A stretch of 64,000 nucleotides of DNA from the NCBI GenBank assembly GCA_963772645.1, contig CAVYYD010000001.1, positions 62,001 to 126,000 of the forward strand. Reading direction: 5' to 3'. The position numbers were made by a program, and so were the translations under genes. Numbering within the stretch: position 1 is the first letter of the stretch; each line of letters opens with the position of its first letter. The notes beneath the pieces were generated by a model. It saw only the letters and a program-made list of their open reading frames with translations, made no database searches and had not been told where the DNA came from. Positions 1 to 9,911 of the stretch are shown one piece after another. Source of the stretch: DASSQJ01 sp963772645 (GTDB lineage: Bacteria > Actinomycetota > Actinomycetes > Actinomycetales > Dermatophilaceae).

Positions 1-1459
1 CGGGCCAGGACCGGGATGAGGCGGAGACTGAGGACGGCCAGGCCGGCGATCACCAGGACCGGGGCGGCCGTGGTCAGCGGGTCCACGCCGGTCGCCGCCG
101 CCGCGTCGTAGCGTCGCAGCTGGACCGCGGCGAGCGCCGCGAGGACGACGAGGACCACGTCGACCCCCGAGCCCACCGCGACCCGCAGCATCCGCCCGCG
201 GGTGCCACCGGACCCGGTCCCCGGCGTGCGGCCCACCCACACCGAGGTCGAGACCGAGACGACGACGGCCAGGACCGCCAGCGGGACCGCGGTGGTCCAC
301 ACCCGGCCGGCGGGGGCGCCGCCCGCGCCGGCGACGAAGGAGCCCGCGACCGCCCGCGCCACCGCGGGGGCGACGAGCACGGTGCCGGCGAGCCCGAGGA
401 GGGTGACGAAGGTCGACTCGCCGAGGGCCAGGCCGGCGAGCTGCGCGGTGGAGGCGCCGCGGGTGCGCAGCAGCCGGGTCTCGGCCGCGCGCAGGGAGGC
501 GAGCAGGGCCGCGGCGACGACGAGCGAGACGGTGCCGAGGACGGTGAGGAGGACCGACGGCACGAGCAGCGCCACCCCGATCCGCTGCGCGACGAGGACG
601 GCGTGCGCGAGGAGGTCGGGCAGCGGGGCCCGCACCCGGATGCTGCGCAGGTCGAGGGTGGCGAGCGTCCTGGCGGTCTGCGCGGCCCGCCGCTGCGCCC
701 CGGGCAGGTCCTCGGTGGTGAGGCCGGCCAGCGGGGGGACCGCCCGCCAGGTGGCGCCCGAGGACCCGACGAGGGGTCCGTCGAGGGTGCCCGTCGCCAG
801 GACGAAGGGGCCGTAGGAGGTGAAGTCCGAGCGCTCCACCCCGGAGACGGCCAGCGGGAGGTCGGCCCAGACCGGTGCGCTCGGGTCGGCCACGGTGAAG
901 ATGCCGCTGACCCGCACCGCCTGGTTCGGCGCCTGGCTGTCGACGAGGTCGACCAGCGAGAGCCGGTCGCCGACCGCGACCCCCAGCCCGGCCGCGGCCG
1001 GCTCCGGCAGCGCGACGTCGACCACCCCTCCGCCCGGCTCGGCGGCGGCGCCGGCCGGGGCCGTTGGCCAGGCGCCGTCGACGAGCTCGGCGACCGAGGC
1101 GAGGCCGTCGACCTCGGCGAGCACGGCCCGGTCGGTGTCGGCACGACCGGCGATGCCGCGCGAGGTCGCCGTCGGCCGGACCCGGGAGACCGGCGGAGGT
1201 CTCCGAGGGGGGCCAGCGCGGAGCGGACCGCACGGTCGGCCGGGTCGAGCTCACCCGGCCGCAGCGACGCCGAGACGGCGAACGAACGCTCCCCGGGCGG
1301 GACGGCGAGGGCCGAGCGGACGCCCGCGTCGGCGATGTCGGCCGAGAGCAGCCGCAGCGCCGTGACGACGACCAGCGACATGAGGACCGAGGTGACGATG
1401 GCGGCGACGGCGACGGGGTGGGTGAGCAGCCGCCGCCGGAGCAGGTGGGCCACCCCCAT
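1..1459 (-). CDS. FtsX-like ABC transporter permease (3' end outside window, frameshifted)
   Basis: This is a large membrane permease of the FtsX/MacB type, which normally works with an ABC ATPase to move lipids, peptides or cell-envelope material. The ATG at 1459 has AGGAGGT just upstream. The first ~90 residues contain one membrane segment (VAAIVTSVLMSLVVV) and then an extracellular-type region. Near 1185-1212 the frame breaks: the N-terminal frame turns into proline/arginine-rich nonsense. A second frame carries the expected continuation (e.g. GIAGRADTDRAVLAEVDG) and several hydrophobic helices down to the window edge. One missing base explains the break. Seen: the break and the helices. 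Inferred: the function, and that the break is probably a sequencing or assembly indel. No ATPase partner lies in the window. Confidence 0.7.
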
Positions 1460-1521
1460 CCGCACCTCCTGCCGCAACCCTGTGGACCGGGTCACCCTAG
1501 CGTCGCCGCGCGGGCGGACCG

Positions 1522-4500
1522 TCAGCGGGCCGCCAGGTCCACGACGGCGACCGCCCGGGCGGGCACCCGGACCCCGGCCGCCGTGCGCGCCGTGTGCTCG
1601 GGCTCCCAGGCGAGGAGCAGCGCGCCCACCCCGTCGAGCGGCACCTCGCACGGGTCCGGGCCCAGGTTGGCGAGGACGGCGTAGGCCCGTCCGCGCTCCG
1701 GGCGCCGGGCCAGGGTGAACCAGCGGGCGCCGTCGTCGAACGCCGCGGTGGTGTCCGCCAGGCGGGTGGGACCGCCCCCGACCAGCTCACGCCGCAGCCT
1801 CGTGCACGCGGTGTACCAGGCCAGCATCCTCGCGTGACCCTCACGCCCGGGCTCGGACCAGTCGAGCACCGAGCGGTCCCGGGTGGCGCGGTCCTGGGGG
1901 TCGGGGACGTGCTCGGCGACCCAGCCGTGCCCGCCGAACTCCGCGCGCCGGCCGTTGCGCACCGCGTCGACCAGCCAGTCCTCCTCGAAGCTCGTGAAGA
2001 ACTGCCACGGCGTGGACGCGGCCCACTCCTCCCCCATGAAGAGCATCGGCGTCGTCGGCGCCAGGAGGTAGAGCGCCGCGCCGGTGGCCTGCAGCCCCGG
2101 GTCGGCGACGAGGGCGGAGATCCGCTCCCCGGTGGCCCGGTTGCCGACCTGGTCGTGGGTCTGGAGGTAGCCGAGGAGGCGCCGGGCGTCGAGGTGCACG
2201 GCGTCGACCGGCGCGCCCCAGTTCCGGCCGCGGAAGCTCGACCACGACCCGTCGTGGAGGAACCCGTGGGTCAGGACCTTGGCCAGGACCGCGAGCGGGG
2301 TCCGCTCCGGGGTGCCGGAGGTCCCGCCGAAGTCGGCGTAGTAGCCCTGGGTCTCCCCGGTGAGGGCCACGTGCAGGGCGTGGTGGACGTCGTCGTTCCA
2401 CTGCGCCGTCATCCCCCGGCCGCCCTCGGCGGTGGGGGCCACCATCGTCGTGTCGTTGAGGTCGGACTCGGCGACGAGGTCCAGCGGCCGGCCGAGGTCC
2501 GCGGCGAGGGCGCTGACGACGTCGGAGAGCTCGGCGAGGTAGTGCCGGGGGGAGTCGTCCTTGAGCTGGTGGACGGCGTCGAGCCGCAGCGCGTCGACGT
2601 GGAAGTCGCGGAACCAGCGCCGGACGCTGTCGAGGAGGAAGCCGCGGACGACCCCGGACCCGTCGTGGTCGAGGTTGACCGCCGGCCCCCACGGGGTCTC
2701 GTGCGCCTCGGTGAAGTAGGGGCCGAACCGGGCCAGGTAGTTGCCGCTGGCGCCGAGGTGGTTGTGGACGACGTCGAGGCACACCCCGAGCCCCCGGGCG
2801 TGGCAGGCGTCGACGAACCGGGCGAGCCCGGCCGGGCCCCCGTAGGACTCCTGGACCGCGTAGAGCCCGACGCCGTCGTAGCCCCACCCCCGGTCGGTGG
2901 GGAACGCAGCGACCGGCATGAGCTCGACGACGTCGACGCCGAGCGCGACGAGGTGGTCCAGGTGCGCGGCCGCGGCGTCGAAGGTGCCCTCCGCGGTGAA
3001 GGTGCCGACGTGCAGCTCGTAGAAGAGGGCGCCGAGAGAACCGGCACCGTCGCGGGGGCCGCGCCAGGCGCCGTCGGTCCACGGGAAGGCCGAGGTGTCG
3101 AGGGTGCGGCTCGGGCCGTGCACCGACGACGGCAGCCACGCGCTGCGGGGGTCCGGCAGTGCGGGCTCCTCTCCGTCGAGGACGAACGCGTAGTCGACCT
3201 GCGCGACGCCGCTCGGCAGCTCCCAGCGCCACCACCCTCCGGGCAGGACCGTCATCGGCTCCCGGCGCGCCCCGGTGGCCGCACCGACCGGGGACCACTG
3301 GATCTCGACCCGGCCCGGGTCCGGGGCCCACACCTCGATGGCCGGGGCGCTCACGACCGACTCCCGGTCGACGGGCGCGTCGGAGAGGTCGCCCGCGGGC
3401 TCCTCGTCCTGCCGCACGAGCAGCGCCACCGGGCGGTCGGCGAGCAGCTCGGCGAGCGCCACCGTGGCGTCGCCGGCCTGCTCCCGCCCGGAGAGCACCT
3501 CGCGCCACCGCCCCGGCGGGACGGCGACGGCGGCGTCGCCGAAGCCCCCCGCCTCGGCGAGCCGGCCCGCGGCTCGGGTGACCACGGTCAGCGCCCGGGG
3601 GCCGTCGGCGTCGCCCCGGGCGAAGGCGAGGGCGTGCTCGGTGCCGGTGGCCACGGGGGTGTACTCGGCGCCCTCGCCGACGAAGGCCTCAGGGTGCTCG
3701 CGCCGTAGCCGAAGGGCGAGCGCGGTGACCCGTATCTTGTCGTCGTCGAGGTCGAAGCATGGCTCGTCCTCGAGGACCCGGGAGAGCCGCAACGCCCGGT
3801 CGGCCCAGTCGACCGGCCGCCGGTTGTCGGGGTCGACGACGGCGAGCCGGCCGATCTCGCAGCCCTGGAAGACGTCGGGGACGCCGGGCATCGTCAGCTG
3901 GACCAGCTTCTGGCCGAGGATGGTGGCCCGGACCGACGGCTCGTGCGGCACGGTCCAGGCGTCGAGGTGGGCGTGCACCGCGAGGTCCCGCCCGACCGCG
4001 CGGGCGAAGGCGACGACCTCCTCCTCGTACTCGGAGTCCCCGTCGATCCACGCGGTGTGCACCTTGGCCTCGCGGACGGCCTTGAGGAGGTACTGCTCGA
4101 GCCGGGCGCCGGTGATCGGCCAGGTGCCGACGAGGGTCTGCCAGACGAGGTACTCGGTGACGGGGTCGACCCGGGGGGTGCGGTGCGGGTCGGCGAGCCG
4201 GCGGGCCTGCTCGAGCCAGCGCTCCCAACCCTCGGCGTCCTCGGCGAGGACCATGAGACGGGCCCGAGTGTCCTCGGAGCGCTTGGTGTCGTGGGTTGTC
4301 AGGGTCGTCATCGACGTCGGCCACTCGGCCTGCTGGCGCAGGCACCAGGCGTGGAAGGCCTCGACGTCGATCGACGGCTGCTGCGGGTGGCCGCCGACCT
4401 CGTTGGCCCCGGCGAGCCGGAACCAGCGGTAGAACGCCGTGTCCTCGATGCCCTTGGCCATGACCGGGCCGCAGGTCTGCTCGAAGCGGCGCATGAACTC

Positions 4501-5856
4501 CTCGCGCAGCGCGTTGGTGTCGACGACCTGGTCCGGCAGGGGCCCGCCGACGACGAGGCGGTGGATGACCTCGAGGGAGTCCTCGTCGCTGGGGGCGAGC
4601 AGCCGCCGGGCCCGCTCGGCCGCGGCGTCGACGACGGCCACCTGCGCGGGGTCCCCGCCGCTCGCCGAGACGTAGGCCCGGTACCGGTCCATGGAGACGA
4701 GGAGCGCCTCGAGGGCTCGCCGCAGGGAACCGGCGTTCTCGGCGGTGACGATCCGGGTGACCAGGCGCATGAGCCGGTCGACCTCGGCCGCCTGGACGTC
4801 GTCGACGACGAGCCGCTTGCTCGCCGTCACGACGTCGTCGAGGTCGACGAGGTCGGGGGCGACCTCGGCCCAGAGCCGGTCCAGGGTGCCGGTCCGGTCC
4901 GGCGGGGTCAGCACCTGCTGGACCCGCAGGAGGGCGTCGTAGCCGGTGGTCCCCGCGCAGCGCCAGGAGTCCGGGAGCCGCTCCTGCCCCTCGAGGATCT
5001 TCTCGACGACGACCCACGCGTCGCCGGTGGACTCGGCGAGGCGGGCGAGGTAGCCGCCGGGGTCGGCGAGGCCGTCGGGGTGGTCGATCCGGAAGCCGTC
5101 GACCTCACCGTGCCCGTGCAGGGCGAGGAGCAGGGCGTGGGTGGCGGTGAAGACGACGGGGTCCTCGACCCGGACCGCGACGAGCGAGGTGACGTCGAAG
5201 AAGCGCCGGTAGTTGAGGGCGTCGCCCTCGCGCCAGCTGGACAGCCGGTAGGCCTGGGCCTCGACGAGCTCGGTGAGCGGGAGGGACTCGGTGCCGGGCA
5301 TGACGGGGAACTCGTGGTCGTAGTAGCGCAGCACGTGCTCGGTCGCGTTGGGTCCGCCGTCGTCGGCGAGGACCAGCTCGCCGCGCTCGAGGACCCGCTC
5401 GAGGGTGGCGCCGAGCACCGGCATGAGGATCCGCTCGTCCTCCGCCAGCCAGTCGACGTCGAACCAGCCGGCGTACGGGGAGCGGCGGCCCTCGCGCAGC
5501 AGCGCCCAGAAGGGGGCGTTGAGGTGCTCGGGCGACGGGACGGCCATGTGGTTCGGCACGACGTCGACGACCAGTCCGAGCCCGTGCTCGCGGCAGGCCT
5601 CGACGAGCCGCTGGAAGCCGGCCCTCCCCCCGGCCTCCTCGCTGATCCGGGTGTGGTCGAGGACGTCGTACCCGTGCGTCGAGCCCGGGGCGGGCTGGAG
5701 CACCGGCGAGAGGTAGACGTGCGAGACGCCGAGGTCGGCCAGGTACGGGACCCGCTCGGCGGCATCCTCGAACCCGAACCCGCCGTGGACCTGCAGGCGG
5801 TAGGTGGCCGTCGGGACCACGCGGGCGGGATCGGGTCGGTGCGTGCCCACCAGCAT
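1522..5856 (-). CDS. treYZ: maltooligosyl trehalose synthase - trehalohydrolase fusion (TreY-TreZ)
   Basis: One uninterrupted frame of 1444 residues holds two enzymes. Residues 1 to ~815 are TreY, which isomerises the reducing end of maltodextrins to a trehalosyl unit. The GH13 signatures are DGFRIDHPDGL near residue 254 and VVVEKILEG near 280. From ~835 to the end is TreZ, which releases trehalose. It shows an N-terminal beta domain (IEVWAPDPG), DALRLDAVHQL near 1085 and LVAESDLND near 1124. The two enzymes are usually separate genes of ~780 and ~590 codons, so both parts are full length. The joint is a ~20-residue linker, and a GTG at 3354 could serve as an internal treZ start. The ATG at 5856 shares its A with the glgX stop (TGATG), so the genes are translationally coupled. 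The fusion could be real or could come from an indel near the old treY stop. Confidence 0.9.
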   Translation of the reverse strand: MLVGTHRPDPARVVPTATYRLQVHGGFGFEDAAERVPYLADLGVSHVYLSPVLQPAPGSTHGYDVLDHTRISEEAGGRAGFQRLVEACREHGLGLVVDVVPNHMAVPSPEHLNAPFWALLREGRRSPYAGWFDVDWLAEDERILMPVLGATLERVLERGELVLADDGGPNATEHVLRYYDHEFPVMPGTESLPLTELVEAQAYRLSSWREGDALNYRRFFDVTSLVAVRVEDPVVFTATHALLLALHGHGEVDGFRIDHPDGLADPGGYLARLAESTGDAWVVVEKILEGQERLPDSWRCAGTTGYDALLRVQQVLTPPDRTGTLDRLWAEVAPDLVDLDDVVTASKRLVVDDVQAAEVDRLMRLVTRIVTAENAGSLRRALEALLVSMDRYRAYVSASGGDPAQVAVVDAAAERARRLLAPSDEDSLEVIHRLVVGGPLPDQVVDTNALREEFMRRFEQTCGPVMAKGIEDTAFYRWFRLAGANEVGGHPQQPSIDVEAFHAWCLRQQAEWPTSMTTLTTHDTKRSEDTRARLMVLAEDAEGWERWLEQARRLADPHRTPRVDPVTEYLVWQTLVGTWPITGARLEQYLLKAVREAKVHTAWIDGDSEYEEEVVAFARAVGRDLAVHAHLDAWTVPHEPSVRATILGQKLVQLTMPGVPDVFQGCEIGRLAVVDPDNRRPVDWADRALRLSRVLEDEPCFDLDDDKIRVTALALRLRREHPEAFVGEGAEYTPVATGTEHALAFARGDADGPRALTVVTRAAGRLAEAGGFGDAAVAVPPGRWREVLSGREQAGDATVALAELLADRPVALLVRQDEEPAGDLSDAPVDRESVVSAPAIEVWAPDPGRVEIQWSPVGAATGARREPMTVLPGGWWRWELPSGVAQVDYAFVLDGEEPALPDPRSAWLPSSVHGPSRTLDTSAFPWTDGAWRGPRDGAGSLGALFYELHVGTFTAEGTFDAAAAHLDHLVALGVDVVELMPVAAFPTDRGWGYDGVGLYAVQESYGGPAGLARFVDACHARGLGVCLDVVHNHLGASGNYLARFGPYFTEAHETPWGPAVNLDHDGSGVVRGFLLDSVRRWFRDFHVDALRLDAVHQLKDDSPRHYLAELSDVVSALAADLGRPLDLVAESDLNDTTMVAPTAEGGRGMTAQWNDDVHHALHVALTGETQGYYADFGGTSGTPERTPLAVLAKVLTHGFLHDGSWSSFRGRNWGAPVDAVHLDARRLLGYLQTHDQVGNRATGERISALVADPGLQATGAALYLLAPTTPMLFMGEEWAASTPWQFFTSFEEDWLVDAVRNGRRAEFGGHGWVAEHVPDPQDRATRDRSVLDWSEPGREGHARMLAWYTACTRLRRELVGGGPTRLADTTAAFDDGARWFTLARRPERGRAYAVLANLGPDPCEVPLDGVGALLLAWEPEHTARTAAGVRVPARAVAVVDLAAR

Positions 5857-8012
5857 CAGCTCCGGGTCGGGATGGCGGCGGAGGTCCCCGCGGCCGGGAT
5901 CGCCGACTCGCGCGGGTTGCGCAGGACGACGACCGAGCGGGCCTGGACCGGAAGGGTCGCGCCGGCCTCGTGGTAGTGGGTGTCGACGGCATCGACCGCG
6001 GTGTCGATCTCGACGCACCACTCCTCGCCGTACTCCGGCCCGGGCAGGACGAAGTCGTGGTCCTTGCCGTCGGCGTTGAAGAGGACGAGGAAGTCGTCGT
6101 CGACGACCCGCCGGCCGTGGGCGTCCGGGCTGGGGATGGCATCGCCGTTGAGGAAGACCGTCATCATCCGGGCCGCGCCGTCTGACCAGTCACGCTCCTC
6201 CATCGGCTCGCCGCCGGGGTGGAACCAGGCGATGTCGCCCATCTCGGACTGGCCACCGTGGTCGGCGCTGCCGGCGAAGAAGCGGCGACGGCGGAAGACC
6301 GGGTGCTCCCGGCGGATGTCGGCGACCGCGGCGGTGAAGGCGAAGAGCCGCCGCTGGGAGTCCTCGAGGTCCCAGTCGACCCAGGCGATCTCGTTGTCCT
6401 GGCAGTAGACGTTGTTGTTGCCGCCCTGGGTGCGGCCGATCTCGTCACCGTGCGCGATCATCGGGACGCCCTGGCTGAGCAGCAGCGTGGTGAGGAAGTT
6501 GCGCTGCTGGCGGATCCGCAGGGCGGAGACCTCGGGGTCATCGCTCGGCCCCTCCACCCCGCAGTTCCACGAGCGGTTGTGCGACTCACCGTCGCGGCCG
6601 TCCTCGCCGTTGGCCTCGTTGTGCTTGTCGTTGTAGGAGACCAGGTCGCGCAGCGTGAAGCCGTCGTGGGCGGTGACGAAGTTGATCGAGGCGATCGGCT
6701 TGCGGCCGTTGTGCTCGTAGAGGTCGCTCGAACCGGTGATGCGAGAGGCGAACTCGGCGAGGGTGCTCGGCTCGCCGCGCCAGAAGTCGCGCACCGTGTC
6801 GCGGTACTTGCCGTTCCACTCGGTCCACAGCGGCGGGAAGCCGCCGACCTGGTAGCCGCCGTCGCCGACGTCCCACGGCTCGGCGATCAGCTTGACCTGG
6901 GAGATCACCGGGTCCTGCTGGATGAGGTCGAAGAACGCCGAGAGCTTGTCGACCTCGTGGAACTGGCGGGCGAGGGTGGCGGCGAGGTCGAACCGGAAGC
7001 CGTCGACGTGCATCTCGGTGACCCAGTACCGCAGGCTGTCCATGATGAGCTGGAGCACGTGCGGGTGGCGCATCAGGAGGCTGTTGCCGGTGCCCGTCGT
7101 GTCGTAGTAGTGCTCCTTGGCGTCGTCGACGAGCCGGTAGTAGGAGGCGTTGTCGATGCCGCGGAAGCAGATGGTCGGGCCCATCTCGTTGCCCTCGGCC
7201 GTGTGGTTGTAGACGACGTCGAGGATGACCTCGATGTTCGCGTCGTGCAGCGCCTTGACCATCGCCTTGAACTCGGTGACCTGCTCGCCGCGGTCGGCGC
7301 GGGCGTAGCCGTTGTGCGGGGCGAGGAACCCGATCGTGTTGTAGCCCCAGTAGTTGGACAGGCCCTTGGCCTGGAGCGAGGTGTCCTGGACGTACTGGTG
7401 CACCGGCATCAGCTCGATGGCGGTGATGCCGAGCCGGCTCAGGTGCTCCACGACCGCGGGGTGGGCGATCGCCGAGTACGTGCCGCGGATCTCCTCGGGG
7501 ATCTCGGGGTGGGTCATCGTCAGGCCCTTGACGTGGGCCTCGTAGATGACGGTGTCGTGGTACTCGTGCCGCGGCGGACGGTCGTGGCCCCAGTCGAAGT
7601 AGGGGTTGGTGACGACGCCGAGCATGGTCTTGCCGAGGCTGTCCTCGGTGTTGCGCTTCGTCGGGTCGTCGAAGTCGTAGGAGAACAGCGCCGGGTCGTT
7701 GGCGAGCTGGCCCTCGACGGCCTTGGCGTACGGGTCGAGGAGCAGCTTGCTCGGGTCGCAGCGGTGCCCGTTCTCCGGGTCGTACGGCCCGTGGACCCGG
7801 TAACCGTAGCGCTGGCCGGGCTGCACCGTGGGGGCGTAGCCGTGCCAGACGAAGCCGTCGACCTCGGGCAGGTCGATGCGGGTCTCCGCGCCGTCGTCGT
7901 CGATCAGGCACAGCTCGACCCGCTCGGCCACCTCGCTGAACAGGGCGAAGTTGACGCCCGTCCCGTCGTAGGTGGCGCCGAGGGGGTACGCCGTTCCAGG
8001 CCAGATCTCCAC
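5856..8012 (-). CDS. glgX: glycogen debranching enzyme GlgX/TreX
   Basis: Cytosolic GH13 debranching enzyme of 718 residues that removes alpha-1,6 branches from glycogen and feeds linear maltodextrins to the TreY-TreZ protein encoded directly downstream. The N-terminal CBM48-like part starts PGTAYPLGATYDGTGVNFALF. Catalytic GH13 motifs are DGFRFDLAATL (nucleophile Asp, near residue 336), LIAEPWDVG (acid Glu, near 373) and NFVTAHDGFTL (near 446). The start is a GTG preceded by GGAAGG at good spacing. The gene is first in a glgX-treYZ operon, the usual TreXYZ route for trehalose from glycogen. Confidence 0.95.
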   Translation of the reverse strand: MEIWPGTAYPLGATYDGTGVNFALFSEVAERVELCLIDDDGAETRIDLPEVDGFVWHGYAPTVQPGQRYGYRVHGPYDPENGHRCDPSKLLLDPYAKAVEGQLANDPALFSYDFDDPTKRNTEDSLGKTMLGVVTNPYFDWGHDRPPRHEYHDTVIYEAHVKGLTMTHPEIPEEIRGTYSAIAHPAVVEHLSRLGITAIELMPVHQYVQDTSLQAKGLSNYWGYNTIGFLAPHNGYARADRGEQVTEFKAMVKALHDANIEVILDVVYNHTAEGNEMGPTICFRGIDNASYYRLVDDAKEHYYDTTGTGNSLLMRHPHVLQLIMDSLRYWVTEMHVDGFRFDLAATLARQFHEVDKLSAFFDLIQQDPVISQVKLIAEPWDVGDGGYQVGGFPPLWTEWNGKYRDTVRDFWRGEPSTLAEFASRITGSSDLYEHNGRKPIASINFVTAHDGFTLRDLVSYNDKHNEANGEDGRDGESHNRSWNCGVEGPSDDPEVSALRIRQQRNFLTTLLLSQGVPMIAHGDEIGRTQGGNNNVYCQDNEIAWVDWDLEDSQRRLFAFTAAVADIRREHPVFRRRRFFAGSADHGGQSEMGDIAWFHPGGEPMEERDWSDGAARMMTVFLNGDAIPSPDAHGRRVVDDDFLVLFNADGKDHDFVLPGPEYGEEWCVEIDTAVDAVDTHYHEAGATLPVQARSVVVLRNPRESAIPAAGTSAAIPTRS

Positions 8013-8324
8013 TGGTTGCCTTCCGTGTGTGTCACCGCGGTCCAGCGCCCTTGCTGGCTCGCGCGGCCCCGGGACCGCGCGGTGGATGGCTCAACCTACC
8101 CGGCGCCGATACCGCGGGGGAAAACCTGAGCACCGGTCGACAGCGGCCGGTGGGCCCACGGCGGCCCAGCCTTGCGGGTGATCGGCTGGTCCCGCGGCCT
8201 CACCGGGCGCTCCCCGTCGAGGATGTGCGCACCAGCGCGATAACCTCCCCTCCACGATGACCGAGGACAACCGAGACTTCGTGCACCGACGTGCCCCCCG
8301 AGGGTCGTCCCGGGCTCTCGGCCG
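8013..8324. other. intergenic region between glgX and the acyltransferase
   Basis: This 312-base divergent spacer should hold the glgX promoter (minus strand) and the acyltransferase promoter (plus strand). TAACCT at 8241-8246 could be a plus-strand -10 hexamer. A 23-codon open frame runs from ATG 8257 to a TGA at 8326-8328, which overlaps the GTG start of the acyltransferase as GTGA. It could be a short leader, or the true N-terminus broken by an indel. Nothing else is recognised. Confidence 0.4.
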
Positions 8325-9428
8325 GTGAAGCGCATGCCGGCCCGGGGCCAGTCGGCCACGTCGGCCGCGGCCCGATCGGCGGCCCGGCCCACAGCCCGCG
8401 AACCGGCTGCCGACATCGGGCGTGGGATCGCCATCCTGGCGATCGTCCTGGGGCACGTCCTGCGAGGCGATGCGGCAGCCGGCCTGGTCAGCGGCAGGTC
8501 CCCGCTCTTCAGCGAGCTCGACGCGGCGCTCTACCTCTGGCACCTGCCGGTGTTCGCCGTGCTGGCCGGGGTCTTCGTGGGTCCCGCGGTGGAGCGGCAC
8601 GGGACGGGTCCCTTCCTTCGCCGCCGCACCGTGCTGTTCGGGTGGCTCTACCTCGTCTGGAGCCTCGTCCAGGGGACGGTGAAGCTCCTCACCGGCTCCC
8701 TGGTCAACACCCCGACCTCGCCGACGCAGGTGCTCGTCGGCCTCGTCACTCCCGACTCCCAGCTCTGGTGGCTGCCGTTCCTCCTGCTCGTCTCGGCCGC
8801 CGCAGCGGTGACCCGCCCGTGGCGGGGCGGGCGGCGCCTCTGGGCGACGGGGGCAGGGGCCCTGGTGGTGAGCCTCGTGGCGTGGGGCCACCAGGGCTCG
8901 GTGATCTTCCTCCAGGGCCTCGGGCTCACCGCCTTCTTCTGGCTGGGAGCCGCTGCCGGACGGGCCGGATGGGATGGTTTGCGCGCGCGCGCACTGCCGG
9001 TTCTGGTCCTGGGCGGTGCGGTTGCCGTCGCGCTGGCCGCGACGGGGGATCCGATGCCACCCACGACCTGGGATGGAGGACCGGTTCCTTCCGCTGAGGT
9101 CCTCGGAGTCGTCGCCGCGGCCACGTCGACCGCCGCGGCGCTCTCGGCGTCCGTGATGCTCGTCCGGACGGGGCTCGGTCGACCGTTGGCCGCGCTGGGC
9201 CGCCGCAGCCTGGAGGTCTTCCTGGCGCACATCGTCGCGACCGCCGGAATCCGGATCGTGCTTCTCCACCTGGGGGTGACGGAAGTGACGACCCACCTCG
9301 TCCTCGGCACGACCGCCGGCGTGGCCTTCCCACTCGCCCTGTGGTGGGCTGGAGAGCGCGTGCGTGCGCCATGGCTGTTCCGGCCGCCGTCGCGTCTCAA
9401 CCGGGCGGCATCGTCCGGGCGGGAGTGA
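8325..9428 (+). CDS. acyltransferase 3 family membrane protein
   Basis: Integral membrane protein of 367 residues. The start of the acyltransferase-3 domain is visible as DIGRGIAILAIVLGHVLRG near residue 30, followed by about ten hydrophobic helices. The loop LYLWHLPVFAVLAGVF and the late helix SLEVFLAHIVATAGIRIV are typical of this family. Relatives acetylate or succinylate surface polysaccharides, teichoic acids or lipids; the substrate here cannot be read. The start is a GTG with no clear ribosome site. An upstream 23-codon frame (ATG 8257) overlaps it, so the real start may differ. The 3' end overlaps the oppositely oriented reductase gene by 32 bases. Confidence 0.8.
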   Translation: MKRMPARGQSATSAAARSAARPTAREPAADIGRGIAILAIVLGHVLRGDAAAGLVSGRSPLFSELDAALYLWHLPVFAVLAGVFVGPAVERHGTGPFLRRRTVLFGWLYLVWSLVQGTVKLLTGSLVNTPTSPTQVLVGLVTPDSQLWWLPFLLLVSAAAAVTRPWRGGRRLWATGAGALVVSLVAWGHQGSVIFLQGLGLTAFFWLGAAAGRAGWDGLRARALPVLVLGGAVAVALAATGDPMPPTTWDGGPVPSAEVLGVVAAATSTAAALSASVMLVRTGLGRPLAALGRRSLEVFLAHIVATAGIRIVLLHLGVTEVTTHLVLGTTAGVAFPLALWWAGERVRAPWLFRPPSRLNRAASSGRE

Positions 9429-9900
9429 ACCGGACCACCGGCAGCTGCTCGACCAGCCGGCGGCGTTGCTCCGGCGTGCCCTCGTAGCGCCACCCCACCA
9501 TGGCGCTGAGCGCCCGGCGGAGGACCGGGGTCGCGAGCCGGTTGCGTCGCTCGTAGAGGGCGACGACCTGTTCGGCCTCGTCGAGCGGGAGCACCTCGTG
9601 GGTGGCGAGCCGCGGACCGCGTCCGAGGTCGACCGCCACCGGGCCCCCGGCCGTGACGTTGCGGAACCAGTCGGCGCGCCGGCCGAACCCGGAGACGACG
9701 GTCACGGCGCCGGTGGCTGGGTCGTGGTCGACCACCTCGAGGACGGTGTGCAGCTCACGACCCGAGCGCCGGCCGGTGTGGGTGAGCCGGAGGAACCGGC
9801 CGCCCAGTACCCGGCCGAGCCCGGCGTCGTAGAGCCGGTTGGGCGCGCGGAAGAGCACACGCAGCCAGCGCGGCATCTCCTGAGAGCGGACGCCGGTCAC
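9397..9900 (-). CDS. F420-type nitroreductase family protein (Ddn-like)
   Basis: Small split-barrel protein of 167 residues in the deazaflavin (F420)-dependent nitroreductase family, whose best known member is mycobacterial Ddn. Visible family features are the early pattern RLTHTGRRSGRELHTVLEVV and the following VVSGFGRRADWFRN, where the phosphates and cofactor bind in relatives. The start is a GTG 11 bases after the stop of the acyl-CoA dehydrogenase gene, so the two probably share a transcript. Probably a cytosolic or membrane-associated quinone or nitro-compound reductase. Its real substrate is unknown. Confidence 0.85.
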   Translation of the reverse strand: MTGVRSQEMPRWLRVLFRAPNRLYDAGLGRVLGGRFLRLTHTGRRSGRELHTVLEVVDHDPATGAVTVVSGFGRRADWFRNVTAGGPVAVDLGRGPRLATHEVLPLDEAEQVVALYERRNRLATPVLRRALSAMVGWRYEGTPEQRRRLVEQLPVVRFTPARTMPPG

Positions 9901-9911
9901 GGCATTCCGCC

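Noticed and set aside
1594..8129. Long open frames on the plus strand opposite treYZ and glgX
   Set aside because: They are mirror frames of GC-rich genes; the proteins are Gly/Arg/Val-rich low-complexity sequence without domains, while the minus strand codes for known enzymes.
8257..8328. 23-codon leader peptide before the acyltransferase
   Set aside because: The GTGA overlap is suggestive, but there is no conserved content; it may equally be a mis-framed N-terminus, so it is not listed as a gene.
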